A stretch of 64,000 nucleotides of DNA from positions 1 to 64,000 of the forward strand of contig JAJYBU010000017.1 in NCBI GenBank assembly GCA_021778845.1. The letters run 5' to 3'. Under the pieces are notes generated by a model. That model saw nothing but the letters and a program-made list of their open reading frames with translations. It did no database searches and was not told where the DNA came from. The stretch comes from Acidobacteriota bacterium. GTDB lineage: Bacteria > Acidobacteriota > Terriglobia > Terriglobales > Acidobacteriaceae. Positions 7,749 through 18,206 of this stretch are shown here, in pieces (the first letter of the stretch is position 1; the number at the start of each line of letters is the position of its first letter). The position numbers and the translations under genes were made by a program.

Positions 7749-9584
7749 ATGTCCAGGATGAAGGCAATCGAAGCGGCAGTTCTGGTATTAGACCGTGAGG
7801 GGGTGGACACGGCTTTCGGTGTTCCTGGCGCTGCAATCAACCCACTGTATGCCGCACTTCGCAAACATGGTGGAATTCGCCACATTCTGGCGCGGCACGT
7901 GGAGGGCGCATCGCACATGGCCGATGGCTACACCCGTGCCAAAGCCGGCAATATCGGCGTGTGCATCGGGACCTCGGGGCCGGCTGGGACCGATATGATC
8001 ACAGGGCTGTATACATCTGCGGCTGATTCAATCCCGATTCTGTGCATCACCGGACAGGCGCCACGGGCGCGACTCTATAAGGAAGATTTTCAGGCCGTCG
8101 ACATCGAGTCTATTGCGAAGCCCGTTGCGAAATGGGCAGTCTGCGTGCGTGAACCCGCACTGGTGCCGATGGTCTTTCAGCAGGCATTCCATATGATGCG
8201 CTCAGGGCGTCCTGGCCCGGTGTTGATCGATCTTCCGTTCGATGTACAGATGGCGGAGATCGAGTTCAACATCGAAACCTACCAGCCGCTGGCGGTCTAC
8301 AAACCGGCCGCATCGCGGCAGCAGGCACAGCGGGCGATCGAGATGTTGAATGCGTCGAAGCGGCCGCTGATCATTGCTGGGGGCGGCATCATCAATGCCG
8401 ATGCGAGCGACCTTCTCGTGGAGTTTGCGGAGTTGACCGGGGTGCCCGTGATCCCCACGCTCATGGGTTGGGGGACCATCCCGGACGACCATATTCTGAT
8501 GGCAGGCATGGTTGGTCTGCAAACCAGTCACCGCTACGGCAACGCTACGTTTCTGGAGTCTGACTTTGTCATGGGCATTGGCAACCGATGGGCCAACCGG
8601 CATACCGGCTCGATCGAGGTATATGCCAAGGGACGGAAGTTCGTGCATGTCGATATCGAACCAACACAGATTGGACGCGTGTTCGGGCCGGACTTCGGGA
8701 TTGTCTCCGATGCTCGCGCGGGGCTCAAGCTCTTTATCGAGGTGGCGCGCGAGATGAAAGCGGCCGGTAGTCTCGCTGACCGTTCGGCATGGGCAGGCGA
8801 ATGCCTCCACCGCAAGAACAATATGCTACGACGCAGCGATTTCGACCAGACCCCACTGAAGCCGCAGCGTGTGTACCAGGCCATGAACGAGATCCTCGAT
8901 CGCGACACATGCTACGTGACCACCATCGGTCTGTCGCAGATCGCGGGGGCACAGTTCCTGCATGTGTACAACCCGCGGCACTGGATTAATTGCGGACAGG
9001 CGGGTCCGCTCGGCTGGACGATGCCTGCCGCGCTGGGCGTCTGCGCCGCCGATCCGAAGAAGAAAGTTGTGGCTCTCTCCGGTGATTACGACTTCCAGTT
9101 CATGATGGAAGAGTTGGCGGTCGGCGCGCAATACAAGCTGCCCTACTTGCACATAGTGGTCAACAACTCCTATCTTGGCCTGATTCGGCAGGCCCAGCGC
9201 GGCTTCCAGATGGACTTCGAAGTCAGCCTCGCCTTCGACAACGTTAATATTCACCCTGAAGAGTGTGGAGTTGTGGGTTACGGGGTCGACCATGTCGCCG
9301 TCGCAGAGGCTCTGGGATGCAAGGCAATTCGGGTCAAGACAGTCGGGGAGTTCGAGAGCGCGTTCGCGCGGGCACATGCACTGATGGAGGAGTATCAGGT
9401 GCCAGTTGTGCTGGAGTTCATCCTCGAACGCGTTACGAACATCTCCATGGGCACCGAGGTCGACAGTGTCACCGAGTTCGAAGAAATCTTATGTCTCGAT
9501 CCGTCACTTTCTCTCCGTAAGCGTCTAGACATGGATGCACTTCCGGAACTGGTTGAGGCGGAAGCGACACCTGCATCTCGGTGA
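7749..9584 (+). CDS. gcl: Glyoxylate carboligase
   Basis: Thiamine-diphosphate enzyme that joins two glyoxylate molecules into tartronate semialdehyde and CO2, in the cytoplasm. The 611 residues match E. coli Gcl along their whole length (593 residues). The N-terminal ThDP domain begins [11 protein letters not shown]. Val51 in LARHVEGA replaces the Glu found in nearly all other ThDP enzymes, which is the hallmark of Gcl. Near the C terminus lie the ThDP-binding GDYDFQF and the conserved [15 protein letters not shown] 7749 is preferred because AAGGGGA lies at 7737-7743 and the N terminus then aligns with E. coli Gcl. It heads gcl-hyi-glxR. Confidence 0.97.
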   Translation: MSRMKAIEAAVLVLDREGVDTAFGVPGAAINPLYAALRKHGGIRHILARHVEGASHMADGYTRAKAGNIGVCIGTSGPAGTDMITGLYTSAADSIPILCITGQAPRARLYKEDFQAVDIESIAKPVAKWAVCVREPALVPMVFQQAFHMMRSGRPGPVLIDLPFDVQMAEIEFNIETYQPLAVYKPAASRQQAQRAIEMLNASKRPLIIAGGGIINADASDLLVEFAELTGVPVIPTLMGWGTIPDDHILMAGMVGLQTSHRYGNATFLESDFVMGIGNRWANRHTGSIEVYAKGRKFVHVDIEPTQIGRVFGPDFGIVSDARAGLKLFIEVAREMKAAGSLADRSAWAGECLHRKNNMLRRSDFDQTPLKPQRVYQAMNEILDRDTCYVTTIGLSQIAGAQFLHVYNPRHWINCGQAGPLGWTMPAALGVCAADPKKKVVALSGDYDFQFMMEELAVGAQYKLPYLHIVVNNSYLGLIRQAQRGFQMDFEVSLAFDNVNIHPEECGVVGYGVDHVAVAEALGCKAIRVKTVGEFESAFARAHALMEEYQVPVVLEFILERVTNISMGTEVDSVTEFEEILCLDPSLSLRKRLDMDALPELVEAEATPASR

Positions 9585-9668
9585 CCGCGCATGTGACATT
9601 GCACAAAATACAACCGTGCATTTAACGCCCGTGACGCCATGATCGCACGGGAGCAAAGGAAGAGATCG

Positions 9669-10484
9669 ATGCCAAAGTTTGCCGCAAACCTGACAATGAT
9701 GTTTACCGAACTTCCATTCCTCGATCGCTTCGCAGCGGCAGCGGCGGCTAGCTTCCAGGCGGTTGAGTTCCTCTTCCCTTACGACTTCGAGAAGCAGCAG
9801 ATTGCCGACCTGTTGGCGGCTAATGAACTGACTCTGGTGCTGCACAATCTTCCCGCTGGCGATTGGGCGGGGGGCGAACGCGGCATCGGCTGCCATCCGG
9901 CGCGGGTGGATGAGTTCCGAGCCGGAGTCGACCGCGCCATCGACTATGCCACAGCGCTCGGTTGTCCGCGCGTCAACTGCCTGGCTGGCATCCTGCCGGC
10001 TGGGGTAAGCGCGGATGCTGCCCGCGCGACGCTGGTCGAGAATCTGCGCTACGCCGCTGCCAGGCTCGAAGCCGCCAACATCGAACTGCTACTCGAGCAT
10101 GTCAATAGCCGCGATATTCCCGGATTCTTCGTCGACCGCTCGCGCCCGGCGGTGGAGATCATCACGGAGGTAGCATCCGCGAACCTGAAACTACAGTACG
10201 ACATCTACCACGCGCAGGTGCTGGAAGGCGACCTCGCCCGGACTATTGAGACGGAGTTTGCGCGCATCGGCCACATCCAGTTAGCCGATAATCCCGGTCG
10301 CCACGAACCGGGAAGCGGCGAGATCAACTTCCCTTACCTCTTCCGCCGGATCGACGAACTCGGCTACACAGGCTGGATCGGATGCGAGTACAAGCCTCGC
10401 ACGACAACGATCGACGGATTGGGCTGGTTCGAACCGTATCGAAGCACACGGCCAGCCACGCAGACACCTTCGAGCACTTCCTGA
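9669..10484 (+). CDS. hyi: Hydroxypyruvate isomerase
   Basis: Interconverts hydroxypyruvate and tartronate semialdehyde. It is a TIM-barrel sugar-phosphate-isomerase-like protein (AP endonuclease 2 superfamily) of 271 residues; E. coli Hyi has 258. Visible landmarks are NLTMMFTELPF at the N terminus, a metal-ligand Glu in LLLEHVNSRDIPG, LKLQYDIYHAQ, and a second Glu region in IGCEYKP. The start at 9669 follows an AAAGGAAGAG box. It lies 84 bases after gcl and 23 before glxR, consistent with one glyoxylate operon. The C-terminal tail (about 15 residues, Thr/Ser-rich) is longer than usual. Confidence 0.93.
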   Translation: MPKFAANLTMMFTELPFLDRFAAAAAASFQAVEFLFPYDFEKQQIADLLAANELTLVLHNLPAGDWAGGERGIGCHPARVDEFRAGVDRAIDYATALGCPRVNCLAGILPAGVSADAARATLVENLRYAAARLEAANIELLLEHVNSRDIPGFFVDRSRPAVEIITEVASANLKLQYDIYHAQVLEGDLARTIETEFARIGHIQLADNPGRHEPGSGEINFPYLFRRIDELGYTGWIGCEYKPRTTTIDGLGWFEPYRSTRPATQTPSSTS

Positions 10485-10507
10485 GCCTCATACCCTGGAG
10501 AAAATCA

Positions 10508-11410
10508 ATGAGCAAAATTGGATTTATTGGTCTCGGCATCATGGGTCATCCGATGGCCGGTCATCTGCAGAAGGCCGGTCACGATCTGTTTCTGTTCTCT
10601 CGGAGCAACGTCCCGGCGGATCTAGTCCGCGACGGCGCCATTGCATGTGTGTCGAGCTCCGATGTCGCTTCCAAAGCTGACATCGTGATCACGATGGTAC
10701 CGGATACCGCCGATGTCGCCGCGGTGTTATTTGGCAAGAAAGGGGTTGCCGAATGCCTTTCCGCGGGGAAGATCGTCATCGATATGAGTTCGATCTCTCC
10801 AATCGAGACAAGAACATTTGCCGCCCGCATTGGCGAATTGGGAGCGCACTACTTTGACGCGCCTGTCTCCGGTGGCGAAGTGGGCGCGAAGGCCGCCAGC
10901 CTCACCATCATGGTCGGCGGTCCTGAGTCGCTCTTTGCTCAGATCGAGCCCATACTTCGGCTGATGGGGAAGAATGTCACACTGGTCGGAGGCCACGGAG
11001 ACGGTCAAACGGCTAAAGTTGCGAACCAGATCATCGTTGCTTTGACGATTGAAGCGATTGGCGAGGCACTCCTGTTCGCATCCAGGGCCGGAGCCGATCC
11101 CAGCAAGGTGCGTGCGGCCCTCATGGGTGGATTCGCCTCTTCACGCATTCTTGAAGTGCATGGCCAGCGAATGATCGATCGCAACTTTGAGCCCGGATTC
11201 CGTATTGCATTGCATCAGAAAGACCTGAACCTGGCTCTGGCGGGGGCCAGGGAGCTGGGCATTTCTCTCCCCAATACGGCCACATGCCAGGAGTTGTTCA
11301 ATGCATGCTCCGCTCATGGCGGCGCGGCCTGGGATCACTCCGCAATGGTTCGCGCCCTCGAACTGCTTGCCAATCACGAGATTGCGCCCGACGCTGCGAA
11401 GGAGACTTAG
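10508..11410 (+). CDS. glxR: Tartronate semialdehyde reductase (2-hydroxy-3-oxopropionate reductase)
   Basis: NADH-dependent reduction of tartronate semialdehyde to glycerate, completing the route from glyoxylate. The 300 residues show the beta-hydroxyacid dehydrogenase pattern: Rossmann motif GFIGLGIMGHPMA at 4-16, the family motif FDAPVSGGEVGA, and the catalytic Lys in GQTAKVANQI. The frame stays open upstream, but ATG 10508 follows a GGAG box and gives the conserved N terminus. Glycerate kinase, the expected next enzyme, is not in this window. The 3' end overlaps the convergent gntR-type gene by 4 bases. Confidence 0.95.
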   Translation: MSKIGFIGLGIMGHPMAGHLQKAGHDLFLFSRSNVPADLVRDGAIACVSSSDVASKADIVITMVPDTADVAAVLFGKKGVAECLSAGKIVIDMSSISPIETRTFAARIGELGAHYFDAPVSGGEVGAKAASLTIMVGGPESLFAQIEPILRLMGKNVTLVGGHGDGQTAKVANQIIVALTIEAIGEALLFASRAGADPSKVRAALMGGFASSRILEVHGQRMIDRNFEPGFRIALHQKDLNLALAGARELGISLPNTATCQELFNACSAHGGAAWDHSAMVRALELLANHEIAPDAAKET

Positions 11411-12117
11411 ACCGGGCTGCTTCCGCCAAGAATAGCAACACGGGCGTTGGCAATGTGGCGCGACGTCGCTTTGGCGATAGCGGCCTCATCGCGTGAAGCC
11501 ATCGCTTTCAGCATGGATGCGTGCTCATTCACGACGCCCTGGCGTCGCTCGAGTGTAGCCAGCGCAAAGGATCGCAGAGGAAGAATGTCAGAGCGAAGGT
11601 CTCCAAGCATTCGCTTGAGTCGAATGCCATCGGCGTAGGCGAGAATCTCATCGTGGAACGCCGTATCCAGTCGTTCCATCTCGCTAAGATCGTCAACATA
11701 CTTCCGCATGCGTTCGACGATCCGTTCAATCTTCACATAATCGCGTTTTTGCATACGCCGCGCAGCGCGCAAAGCTGCAATCGTCTCAAGAGATTCTCGG
11801 ATCTCCAATATGCAGCCGACCTCGTCAAGCTTCAACTCCCGGACGACCGTTCCGCGTCCGCCTCGGGGCTCAACCATCCCTTCCGTTTCAAGCCGTCGGA
11901 GTGCCTCGCGAACCGGGGTGCGGCTCGCCCCTAGGCGGGTCGCAATTTCAACTTCGATCACCGGCGCACCGGCGGGCATCTCGCCAGACAAAATCGCCGC
12001 TCGCAGGCGATCGTAGATCTGATCCCGCAGAGGCCGTGGACGCTGCAGGGCGCCGCGAGCCCCAATTGTACTTGCCTGGTTCCGTGTCCCTACGGCCATG
12101 TCTTGGAGTCTATCCAT
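11407..12117 (-). CDS. GntR-family (FadR/FCD) transcriptional regulator of glyoxylate genes
   Basis: A 236-residue regulator. The N-terminal winged helix contains DRLRAAILSG and GASRTPVREALRRLE (about residues 35-95), and the C-terminal all-helical FCD ligand-binding domain spans about 105-230. FCD regulators usually respond to small carboxylic acids. It is divergent from glcD and lies directly between the gcl and glc gene groups. Copies of one operator occur before both groups (7684-7699, 12144-12159 and inverted at 12202-12216), so it probably represses both and itself. The effector, perhaps glycolate or glyoxylate, is inferred. Confidence 0.9.
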   Translation of the reverse strand: MDRLQDMAVGTRNQASTIGARGALQRPRPLRDQIYDRLRAAILSGEMPAGAPVIEVEIATRLGASRTPVREALRRLETEGMVEPRGGRGTVVRELKLDEVGCILEIRESLETIAALRAARRMQKRDYVKIERIVERMRKYVDDLSEMERLDTAFHDEILAYADGIRLKRMLGDLRSDILPLRSFALATLERRQGVVNEHASMLKAMASRDEAAIAKATSRHIANARVAILGGSSPV

Positions 12118-12143
12118 CTCCGATCAGGTGGGTCAATAGTTTC

Positions 12144-12216
12144 CTGTATACAGTATCCCTTGACAAAGCCCTGTCGCACACATACTATCCGATTCGCCTC
12201 CGGGATACCGTATACA
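12144..12216 (+). promoter_or_regulatory. glcDEF promoter between two inverted GntR operators
   Basis: A near-consensus sigma-70 promoter, TTGACA (12160-12165), 17-base spacer, TACTAT (12183-12188). Operator CTGTATACAGTATCCC (12144-12159) abuts the -35 box. A second copy in inverted orientation, GGGATACCGTATACA (12202-12216), lies over the start site. Each site contains TGTATACA or a near match. A promoter bracketed by two facing operators fits strong repression, possibly with looping. The divergent regulator gene starts at 12117, so the same sites could control it. Confidence 0.8.
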
Positions 12217-12250
12217 CGCGCTCTGAAATTCTTCGACGGGAATCAGATTC

Positions 12251-13720
12251 ATGCGGACACAGACATCCGGCAAGACGGACCTTCACCAGCGGTTTGCCAC
12301 CATTGTCGGCGATTCCAATACCATCAGCGCTGCCAGCGAGTTGCGCACGTATGAATGTGACGGCCTTACGGGAACCCGCGTCACGCCTGCGCTTGTCGTA
12401 CTGCCTGGGACAACCGAAGAAGTCTCCCAATGCGTTCGTCTGGCGAACGAACTTGGCATGCCGATCGTCGCACGCGGCTCCGGTACAGGTCTGTCAGGCG
12501 GTGCGGTACCAAGTCCAGAATCGCTCATCATCGGTCTCTCGCGCATGAATGCCATTCTCGAGGTGGACCTTCCGAATGAACGGATCCGCGTACAGCCTGG
12601 GGTCGCAAATCTGGACGTAAGCCGGGCAATTGCTCCGCACGGCTACTATTACGCTCCTGATCCATCGTCACAATCCGTCTGCTCGATCGGCGGAAATGTA
12701 GCAGAAAATTCCGGCGGCGCACACTGTCTGAAATATGGCTTCACGGTGAACCATGCCATGGGCGCAACCGTCGTGCTGGCAGACGGTACAGTCGTTTCGA
12801 TCGGTGGCCCGCTGGCGGACTCACTGGGTTACAACCTCATGGCGCTAATTGTCGGCAGCGAAGGAATGATGGCTGTGGTAACCGAAGTCTGGCTGCGTAT
12901 CATACGGTTGCCACAGAAGACACGCACGATCTTTGCAACGTTTCCGTCGACCGACGAAGCGGGTGCGGCCGTCTCGGCGATCATAGCGAACGGCATCATC
13001 CCAGCAGCCATCGAGATGATGGACCAGTTAGCCATCAAGGCTATCGTCGCTGCCACCGGTGTCGACTGGCCGCTCGACGTCGGTGCAGCCCTGCTCGCGG
13101 ATATGGACGGCATCGCTGCAGAAGTCGATCACACCGCCGAGGCGGCGATCGCATCGATGAAGCAAGCAGGAGCGGTCGATGTGCGCACGCCGCGCGACGC
13201 GGCAGAGCGTGCGCTGATGTGGAAGGGCCGCAAGAGCGCCTTCGCTGCGGTGGGACGCATCAGCCCCAACTACTACGTCCAGGACGGGGTCGTCCCGCGC
13301 AAGCAGATTGCCGCCGTCTTGCGCGAGATCGCAAGGCTTGCTGCCGAAGCAGGATTGTGCGTGGCCAACGTCTTTCACGCGGGTGACGGCAACTTGCATC
13401 CGCTGCTGCTCTATGATGCCCGCGTACCAGGCGAGGAGGAGCGCGCCGAGCACGTGGCCAGCGAGATTTTGCGAGTGTGCATCCGGTATGGCGGTTCCAT
13501 CACCGGTGAGCATGGCGTAGGACTCGACAAAGCACCGTATATGGGCGAACTCTTCAATGAGAATGACCTTGAGACGATGAGCCTTGTGCGGTGCGCCTTC
13601 GATCCGGCAGGGCGGCTCAATCCAGGCAAAGTATTTCCTACGCCACGGCTTTGCGGTGATCGGCCCGGCCCCTTCGTGTTGTCCCCTCTCGAACGTCTTG
13701 ACATCGCGGGGCGTGGTTAA
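12251..13720 (+). CDS. glcD: Glycolate oxidase, FAD-linked subunit GlcD
   Basis: Catalytic flavoprotein subunit of glycolate dehydrogenase, which oxidises glycolate to glyoxylate and passes electrons to the membrane quinone pool. The 489 residues show the PCMH-type FAD domain (ARGSGTGLSGGAVP, then CSIGGNVAENSGGAHCLKYG) and the C-terminal FAD-linked oxidase domain with the NVFHAGDGNLHPL motif and SITGEHGVGLDK. Length matches E. coli GlcD (499). The stop shares one base with the glcE start (TAATG), so the subunits are translationally coupled. It is the first gene after the GntR-controlled promoter. Confidence 0.95.
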   Translation: MRTQTSGKTDLHQRFATIVGDSNTISAASELRTYECDGLTGTRVTPALVVLPGTTEEVSQCVRLANELGMPIVARGSGTGLSGGAVPSPESLIIGLSRMNAILEVDLPNERIRVQPGVANLDVSRAIAPHGYYYAPDPSSQSVCSIGGNVAENSGGAHCLKYGFTVNHAMGATVVLADGTVVSIGGPLADSLGYNLMALIVGSEGMMAVVTEVWLRIIRLPQKTRTIFATFPSTDEAGAAVSAIIANGIIPAAIEMMDQLAIKAIVAATGVDWPLDVGAALLADMDGIAAEVDHTAEAAIASMKQAGAVDVRTPRDAAERALMWKGRKSAFAAVGRISPNYYVQDGVVPRKQIAAVLREIARLAAEAGLCVANVFHAGDGNLHPLLLYDARVPGEEERAEHVASEILRVCIRYGGSITGEHGVGLDKAPYMGELFNENDLETMSLVRCAFDPAGRLNPGKVFPTPRLCGDRPGPFVLSPLERLDIAGRG

Positions 13721-14901
13721 TGTTCGATTCCACAAACCTACTCGAGCCAGCCAGCCTCACCGAGGCCGCCGCGCTAATGCAGGAGCACCGCAGTGCTGGA
13801 ACTCATCTTGCCTTTATCGGCGGCGGCACGCACACGATCGGTCAGCCAGCGAGCGGCGACGTATTGTTTTCAACTCGCAAACTTAACCGAATCATCGAGT
13901 ACGCTCCGGAAGACCAGACCGTTACCGTCGAGGCTGGAGTCACGGTCGCGCAACTCACTGAAGTGCTCGCCTCGTGTGGCCAGCGTCTTGTCCTGGATGT
14001 AGCTGATCCGCACCGCTCGACGATCGGCGGCGCCATTGCGTCCAATGCCTTTGGGCCCAGACGCCTGCGATTCGGTTCGCTCAAGGACCTTATCCTCGGC
14101 ATATCTCTCGTGCGCGCCGACGGCATCGAAGCCCGAGCGGGCGGCAAAGTCGTGAAGAATGTTGCCGGCTTCGACATCTCAAAGTTTGTCGTCGGCTCCC
14201 ACGGTACATTAGCGCTCATCACATCCGCGACGCTGCGTGTTCATCCGCTCCCGGACGTGTCAGAGGCTATCCGTGTTACCCAACTGTCTGCAGGACAGGT
14301 ATGGGACTTGGTCATGGCGATGCGCGAACAGCAGCTTGAGCCAACAACCATCATCGCCGTGGGTACAACAGACGGCCCCGGTGACTATGATGTCGATGTT
14401 GTGTTTGAGGGTGTTCGATCCGGCGCCGATGCACAGGCCAACTGCCTGCGCAACATAGCTGAGCGCCGAGGCTGGTCGATGGAAGAACTCCCGTCCGACC
14501 GCGTCCTCGCAGCCGATGCGGAGGCTCTCTCCGCCGGACCGTTACGCGTGCACTGCACCACCTCACCCTGCGAGTTCGCTCAATCCAACGAGCGCGCGAT
14601 TAGACCGTTAATGCACACACTGACTTCACCCGTAGTAAGCACGTATCCTGCGCTCGGAATATTTACGGTCGCAGGTACACCAACTCCTGCGACGACGGCA
14701 GAGCTTGCGAACTGCCGTAAGCAGATTGAACTGCGCGGCGGATCGCTGATCGTTGAAGCGCAGCCAGCCCCACACGACGGCGCGCCGATGATCGAGCCCT
14801 GGGGAACGCCACCGCCGTCGTTTCAATTAATGCGAGAGATCAAAGCACGTTTCGACCCCAATGGCCGACTGGCCTCGGGCCGTTTTGTCGGAGGCCTCTA
14901 A
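13720..14901 (+). CDS. glcE: Glycolate oxidase, FAD-binding subunit GlcE
   Basis: Second flavin subunit of glycolate dehydrogenase, 393 residues. It has a single PCMH-type FAD-binding domain: AFIGGGTH, the HRSTIGGAIASNAFGPRR segment (positions ~100-120 of the protein) and GGKVVKNVAGFD. It lacks the catalytic half found in GlcD, as is normal for GlcE. Junctions with glcD and glcF are both TAATG, giving one-base overlaps and implying equimolar production. Confidence 0.94.
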   Translation: MFDSTNLLEPASLTEAAALMQEHRSAGTHLAFIGGGTHTIGQPASGDVLFSTRKLNRIIEYAPEDQTVTVEAGVTVAQLTEVLASCGQRLVLDVADPHRSTIGGAIASNAFGPRRLRFGSLKDLILGISLVRADGIEARAGGKVVKNVAGFDISKFVVGSHGTLALITSATLRVHPLPDVSEAIRVTQLSAGQVWDLVMAMREQQLEPTTIIAVGTTDGPGDYDVDVVFEGVRSGADAQANCLRNIAERRGWSMEELPSDRVLAADAEALSAGPLRVHCTTSPCEFAQSNERAIRPLMHTLTSPVVSTYPALGIFTVAGTPTPATTAELANCRKQIELRGGSLIVEAQPAPHDGAPMIEPWGTPPPSFQLMREIKARFDPNGRLASGRFVGGL

Positions 14902-16199
14902 TGAGCGCACCCCAGACCTCAACTGGAGCTGAACGCTCGAATGTCGATCTCATGTCGGACTGTGTCCACTGCGGCTTCTGCTTGCCAGCTTGCCCGACCT
15001 ATACCTCATGGGGAGATGAGATGGATTCGCCGCGTGGGCGCATCGATCTGATGAAAGGCTTGCACGACGGCGTCATCCAGATGGACGACACCGTTGTCGC
15101 GCACTTCGACTCCTGCCTCGGCTGCATGGGATGTATGACCGCGTGCCCCTCCGGCGTCCGCTACGATCTACTGATCGAGTCGACGCGTGCGCAGATAGAA
15201 ACCACTTACCAGCGGCCTGCTGCGGATACTCTGTTTCGCAAACTGATCTTTAGGCTTTTCCCCTATCCCAAGCGACTGCGCCTCGCCGCATTGCCGCTGC
15301 GGCTCTATGTTCGCACTGGCCTTCAGAGCATGATCCGCGGGTCAGGCATGTTGCGTCTCCTGCCGGATCGTCTCGCTCAAATCGATGCGCTCGCGCCTCC
15401 CATCGCCACGGAAGCATCCCTTGCAGAGTTCTATTCTGCTCAGACCGCATCCCCACGTCTGCGTGTTGCGATGATCGCGGGTTGCGTGCAGCGCGTCTTC
15501 TTTCCCAATGTCAATGAAGCGACCATCCGGGTTCTGACCGCCGAGGGCTGCGACGTCGTTGTACCGAAGTTGCAAGGCTGCTGCGGTGCGCTCTCACTCC
15601 ATAGCGGTCGCATCGACGAAGCGAAAGGCTTCGCAGCCCGGCTCATTTCAGCGTTTGAAGGCGAGCAGGTCGATGCCATCATCATCAACGCCGCCGGATG
15701 CGGTTCGGCATTGAAGGAATACGGTCATCTGTTTGCCGACGACGAAGTCATGCGCGAACGGGCCAATGCTTTCGTCGCAAAAGTTCGCGACATCAATGAG
15801 TTCCTGGCTCAACTTACCCCGATCGCACCTCGCTATCCACTCCAACGCCGTGTCGCGTATCACGATGCATGCCATCTTGCGCACGCGCAAGGCATTCGTT
15901 CACAACCTCGGGAGCTGTTGAGTTCGATACCGGGATTAACGCTGTGCGAGATCCCCCATGGGGACCAATGCTGTGGCAGCGCCGGCACCTATAACCTCTT
16001 CGAGCCCGAGAGCGCAATCGAGATTGGGGAACGCAAGGTGAACAATGTCCTGTCGACACACCCCGACATCCTGGCGAGCGCAAACCCGGGATGCACATTA
16101 CAGATTCAATCATTGCTGAGAAAGCGGAACATCACGTTGTGCGCAGCCCACCCGATCGAAATCCTTGACGCTTCAATTTCCCGGCGAGAACTCGCCTGA
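14901..16199 (+). CDS. glcF: Glycolate oxidase, iron-sulfur subunit GlcF
   Basis: Electron-transfer subunit carrying two [4Fe-4S] clusters. The first ligand set is C21, C24, C27 and C31 ([12 protein letters not shown]) and the second is C72, C75, C78 and C82 ([12 protein letters not shown]). The C-terminal part has two CCG-type repeats (GCCGAL and QCCGSAG), as in heterodisulfide-reductase-like GlcF proteins. At 432 residues it is slightly longer than E. coli GlcF (407). It closes the glcDEF block, and the permease gene follows after 16 bases. Confidence 0.95.
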   Translation: MSAPQTSTGAERSNVDLMSDCVHCGFCLPACPTYTSWGDEMDSPRGRIDLMKGLHDGVIQMDDTVVAHFDSCLGCMGCMTACPSGVRYDLLIESTRAQIETTYQRPAADTLFRKLIFRLFPYPKRLRLAALPLRLYVRTGLQSMIRGSGMLRLLPDRLAQIDALAPPIATEASLAEFYSAQTASPRLRVAMIAGCVQRVFFPNVNEATIRVLTAEGCDVVVPKLQGCCGALSLHSGRIDEAKGFAARLISAFEGEQVDAIIINAAGCGSALKEYGHLFADDEVMRERANAFVAKVRDINEFLAQLTPIAPRYPLQRRVAYHDACHLAHAQGIRSQPRELLSSIPGLTLCEIPHGDQCCGSAGTYNLFEPESAIEIGERKVNNVLSTHPDILASANPGCTLQIQSLLRKRNITLCAAHPIEILDASISRRELA

Positions 16200-16215
16200 A
16201 AGAAGGTTCCCCTCA

Positions 16216-17907
16216 ATGCAAACCTGGACTCAAATCTACACTCCGGTCGCACACAGTCTCGGCTGGTCTGCCCTGGTTGCCGCACTTCCGGCCGTCGTTT
16301 TGTTAGTTCTTCTGGCGTTCGCACACGCCAAAGCTCATTGGGCGGCGTTGACTGGACTTGCCGTTTCTCTCAGCATCGGCATTTTTGTCTTCGGTATGCC
16401 GGCGAAGCTCGCTCTGAGTGCTGGCCTGCTCGGTGCGGCCTATGGCCTCTTTCCGATTGGATGGATCGTTCTTGGTGCGATCTTCATCTACGATGTGGCA
16501 GTAAAATCCGGTGATTTCGACATTGTAAAAGAGTCGATTGCGGGCGTAGGAATTGACCGTCGCTTGCAAGTGCTGCTCATCGCTTTTTGTTTTGGTGGGT
16601 TCATTGAAGGCGCGTCGGGATTTGGAACTCCGGTGGCGATCTGCGCTGCCATGTTGATCGGCCTTGGCTTCGAGCCTCTCCCGGCCGCTGGCCTGTGCCT
16701 CATCGCTAACACCGCACCCGTAGCCTTCGGTGCACTGGGAATTCCAGTCATCACCCTCGCTGCGGTCACGGACCTGCCCGTTGACCTGCTGAGCGCCATG
16801 GTGGGCCGCATCCTCGTTCTATTCTGCCTGGTAGTTCCCTTCTGGGTAGTCTGGGTACTGTGTGGTCGCCGCAAGACGATGGAAATCTGGCCGGCCTGCC
16901 TGACCGTTGGCATCACGTTTGGTGTTACGCAGTATGTCATCAGCAACTACGTTGGACCTTCGCTGGCCGCGGTCGGAGCAGCCGTTGTCGCCTCGTTTTC
17001 GCTCATGCTGCTTCTCAAGTTCTGGCAACCAGCAACCACATGGTCCTTCGCGCATGAAGATCAGGCCCAACGAGTAATTGAGCACTCCAGCCGGCGTATT
17101 CACGCAACCCGCCGCAAAGTGCAAGCCTGGACACCGTGGATACTGCTCTCCGTGTTTGTATTCGCCTGGGGCCTGACACCGATCAAGAACTTTCTGAACG
17201 GCGGGACCCCGGCTGCTCCAAATTTCCTGAGCGGAATCTCCTATCGCGCCATCACAGTCCCATTGCTGCATAAGGCGGTGACGCGGATGCCTCCGGTGGT
17301 CTCCAAGTCAACCGCCGAACCAGCAATCTTCATCTTCAACTGGCTTTCAGCAACCGGAACCAGCCTGCTGTTGGCCGGCGGCATCAGCGGATTGCTGAGG
17401 GGTCTTACCCCCGTCACCCTCTTCTGGGTTTTTGTGGGGACTCTGAAGCGAATCCGCTTGTCCCTGATTACGATCGCGGCCATGATGGCTCTGGGCTTTT
17501 CCACCAGGTATGCAGGAATGGACTCGACCATGGGACTGGCATTTGCAGCTTCCGGCGTTCTCTTTCCCTTCTTTTCCCCGCTCCTCGGCTGGCTAGGTGT
17601 AGCCTTGACCGGCAGTGACACCTCGTCCAATGTGCTGTTCGGCGGCTTACAGCAAACCACGGCTCGACAGCTAGGACTTTCGCCGATATTAGCTGCAGCT
17701 TCCAACAGTGCTGGCGGTGTGATGGGCAAAATGATCGACGCCCAAAGCATCGTCGTCGCCGGAGTGGCCACGGGACAGCAAGGCGGAGAAGGACGGATTC
17801 TACGCTATGTCTTCCTGCACAGTGTTGTGCTCGCAGTTCTGGTTGGCATCGTAGTATTCCTCATTGCCTATGTATTCCCATCGGTGATTTCTGTGGCAGC
17901 CAAGTGA
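16216..17907 (+). CDS. glcA: Glycolate/L-lactate permease (LctP family)
   Basis: Integral membrane proton symporter for short 2-hydroxyacids, 563 residues with 12 or more hydrophobic segments. It matches LldP/GlcA in length (551-560) and in landmarks such as [28 protein letters not shown] and the C-terminal [12 protein letters not shown]. Family members carry L-lactate, D-lactate and glycolate. Position directly behind glcDEF points to glycolate uptake. ATG 16216 is preferred over the upstream in-frame start, which would overlap glcF. Confidence 0.92.
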   Translation: MQTWTQIYTPVAHSLGWSALVAALPAVVLLVLLAFAHAKAHWAALTGLAVSLSIGIFVFGMPAKLALSAGLLGAAYGLFPIGWIVLGAIFIYDVAVKSGDFDIVKESIAGVGIDRRLQVLLIAFCFGGFIEGASGFGTPVAICAAMLIGLGFEPLPAAGLCLIANTAPVAFGALGIPVITLAAVTDLPVDLLSAMVGRILVLFCLVVPFWVVWVLCGRRKTMEIWPACLTVGITFGVTQYVISNYVGPSLAAVGAAVVASFSLMLLLKFWQPATTWSFAHEDQAQRVIEHSSRRIHATRRKVQAWTPWILLSVFVFAWGLTPIKNFLNGGTPAAPNFLSGISYRAITVPLLHKAVTRMPPVVSKSTAEPAIFIFNWLSATGTSLLLAGGISGLLRGLTPVTLFWVFVGTLKRIRLSLITIAAMMALGFSTRYAGMDSTMGLAFAASGVLFPFFSPLLGWLGVALTGSDTSSNVLFGGLQQTTARQLGLSPILAAASNSAGGVMGKMIDAQSIVVAGVATGQQGGEGRILRYVFLHSVVLAVLVGIVVFLIAYVFPSVISVAAK

Positions 17908-18206
17908 GCCGACTTGCTTGGCTATGGAACGCTGATTTCGATAGGAGCTAAGCCAACCCATGCAGTAACTCTCAACTGAGTCCGTGGCGGTGGCAGGTGC
18001 ACTCTGCCACTGACCTACTTCCCCTGCACAAGACGAATGTGTTTTACGCTTCTGACTTGCAGAAACTGTCTGCTTCATAACGTAACGTGGCGCGTGCATC
18101 CATCGGATTTTAAGTCCGCTCACACTGTTTATGCCATTACGCACATGCCATCCCACGATTCGAGCCCTATCGATCAAACGACAGCGAAAAATTTCAACAC
18201 GAGTAC
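17908..18206. other. Convergent intergenic region with a 7-bp hairpin
   Basis: 299 bases between the permease and the convergent LysR gene, with no supported gene. GTGGCAG (17990-17996) and CTGCCAC (18004-18010) form a perfect 7-bp stem with a 7-base loop. No T-run follows on either strand, so it is at best a weak or factor-dependent terminator. Confidence 0.4.

Noticed and set aside
17990-18010. Hairpin considered as a strong terminator for glcA
   Set aside because: Stem of 7 bp only and no T-run on either strand; kept only as a weak feature.
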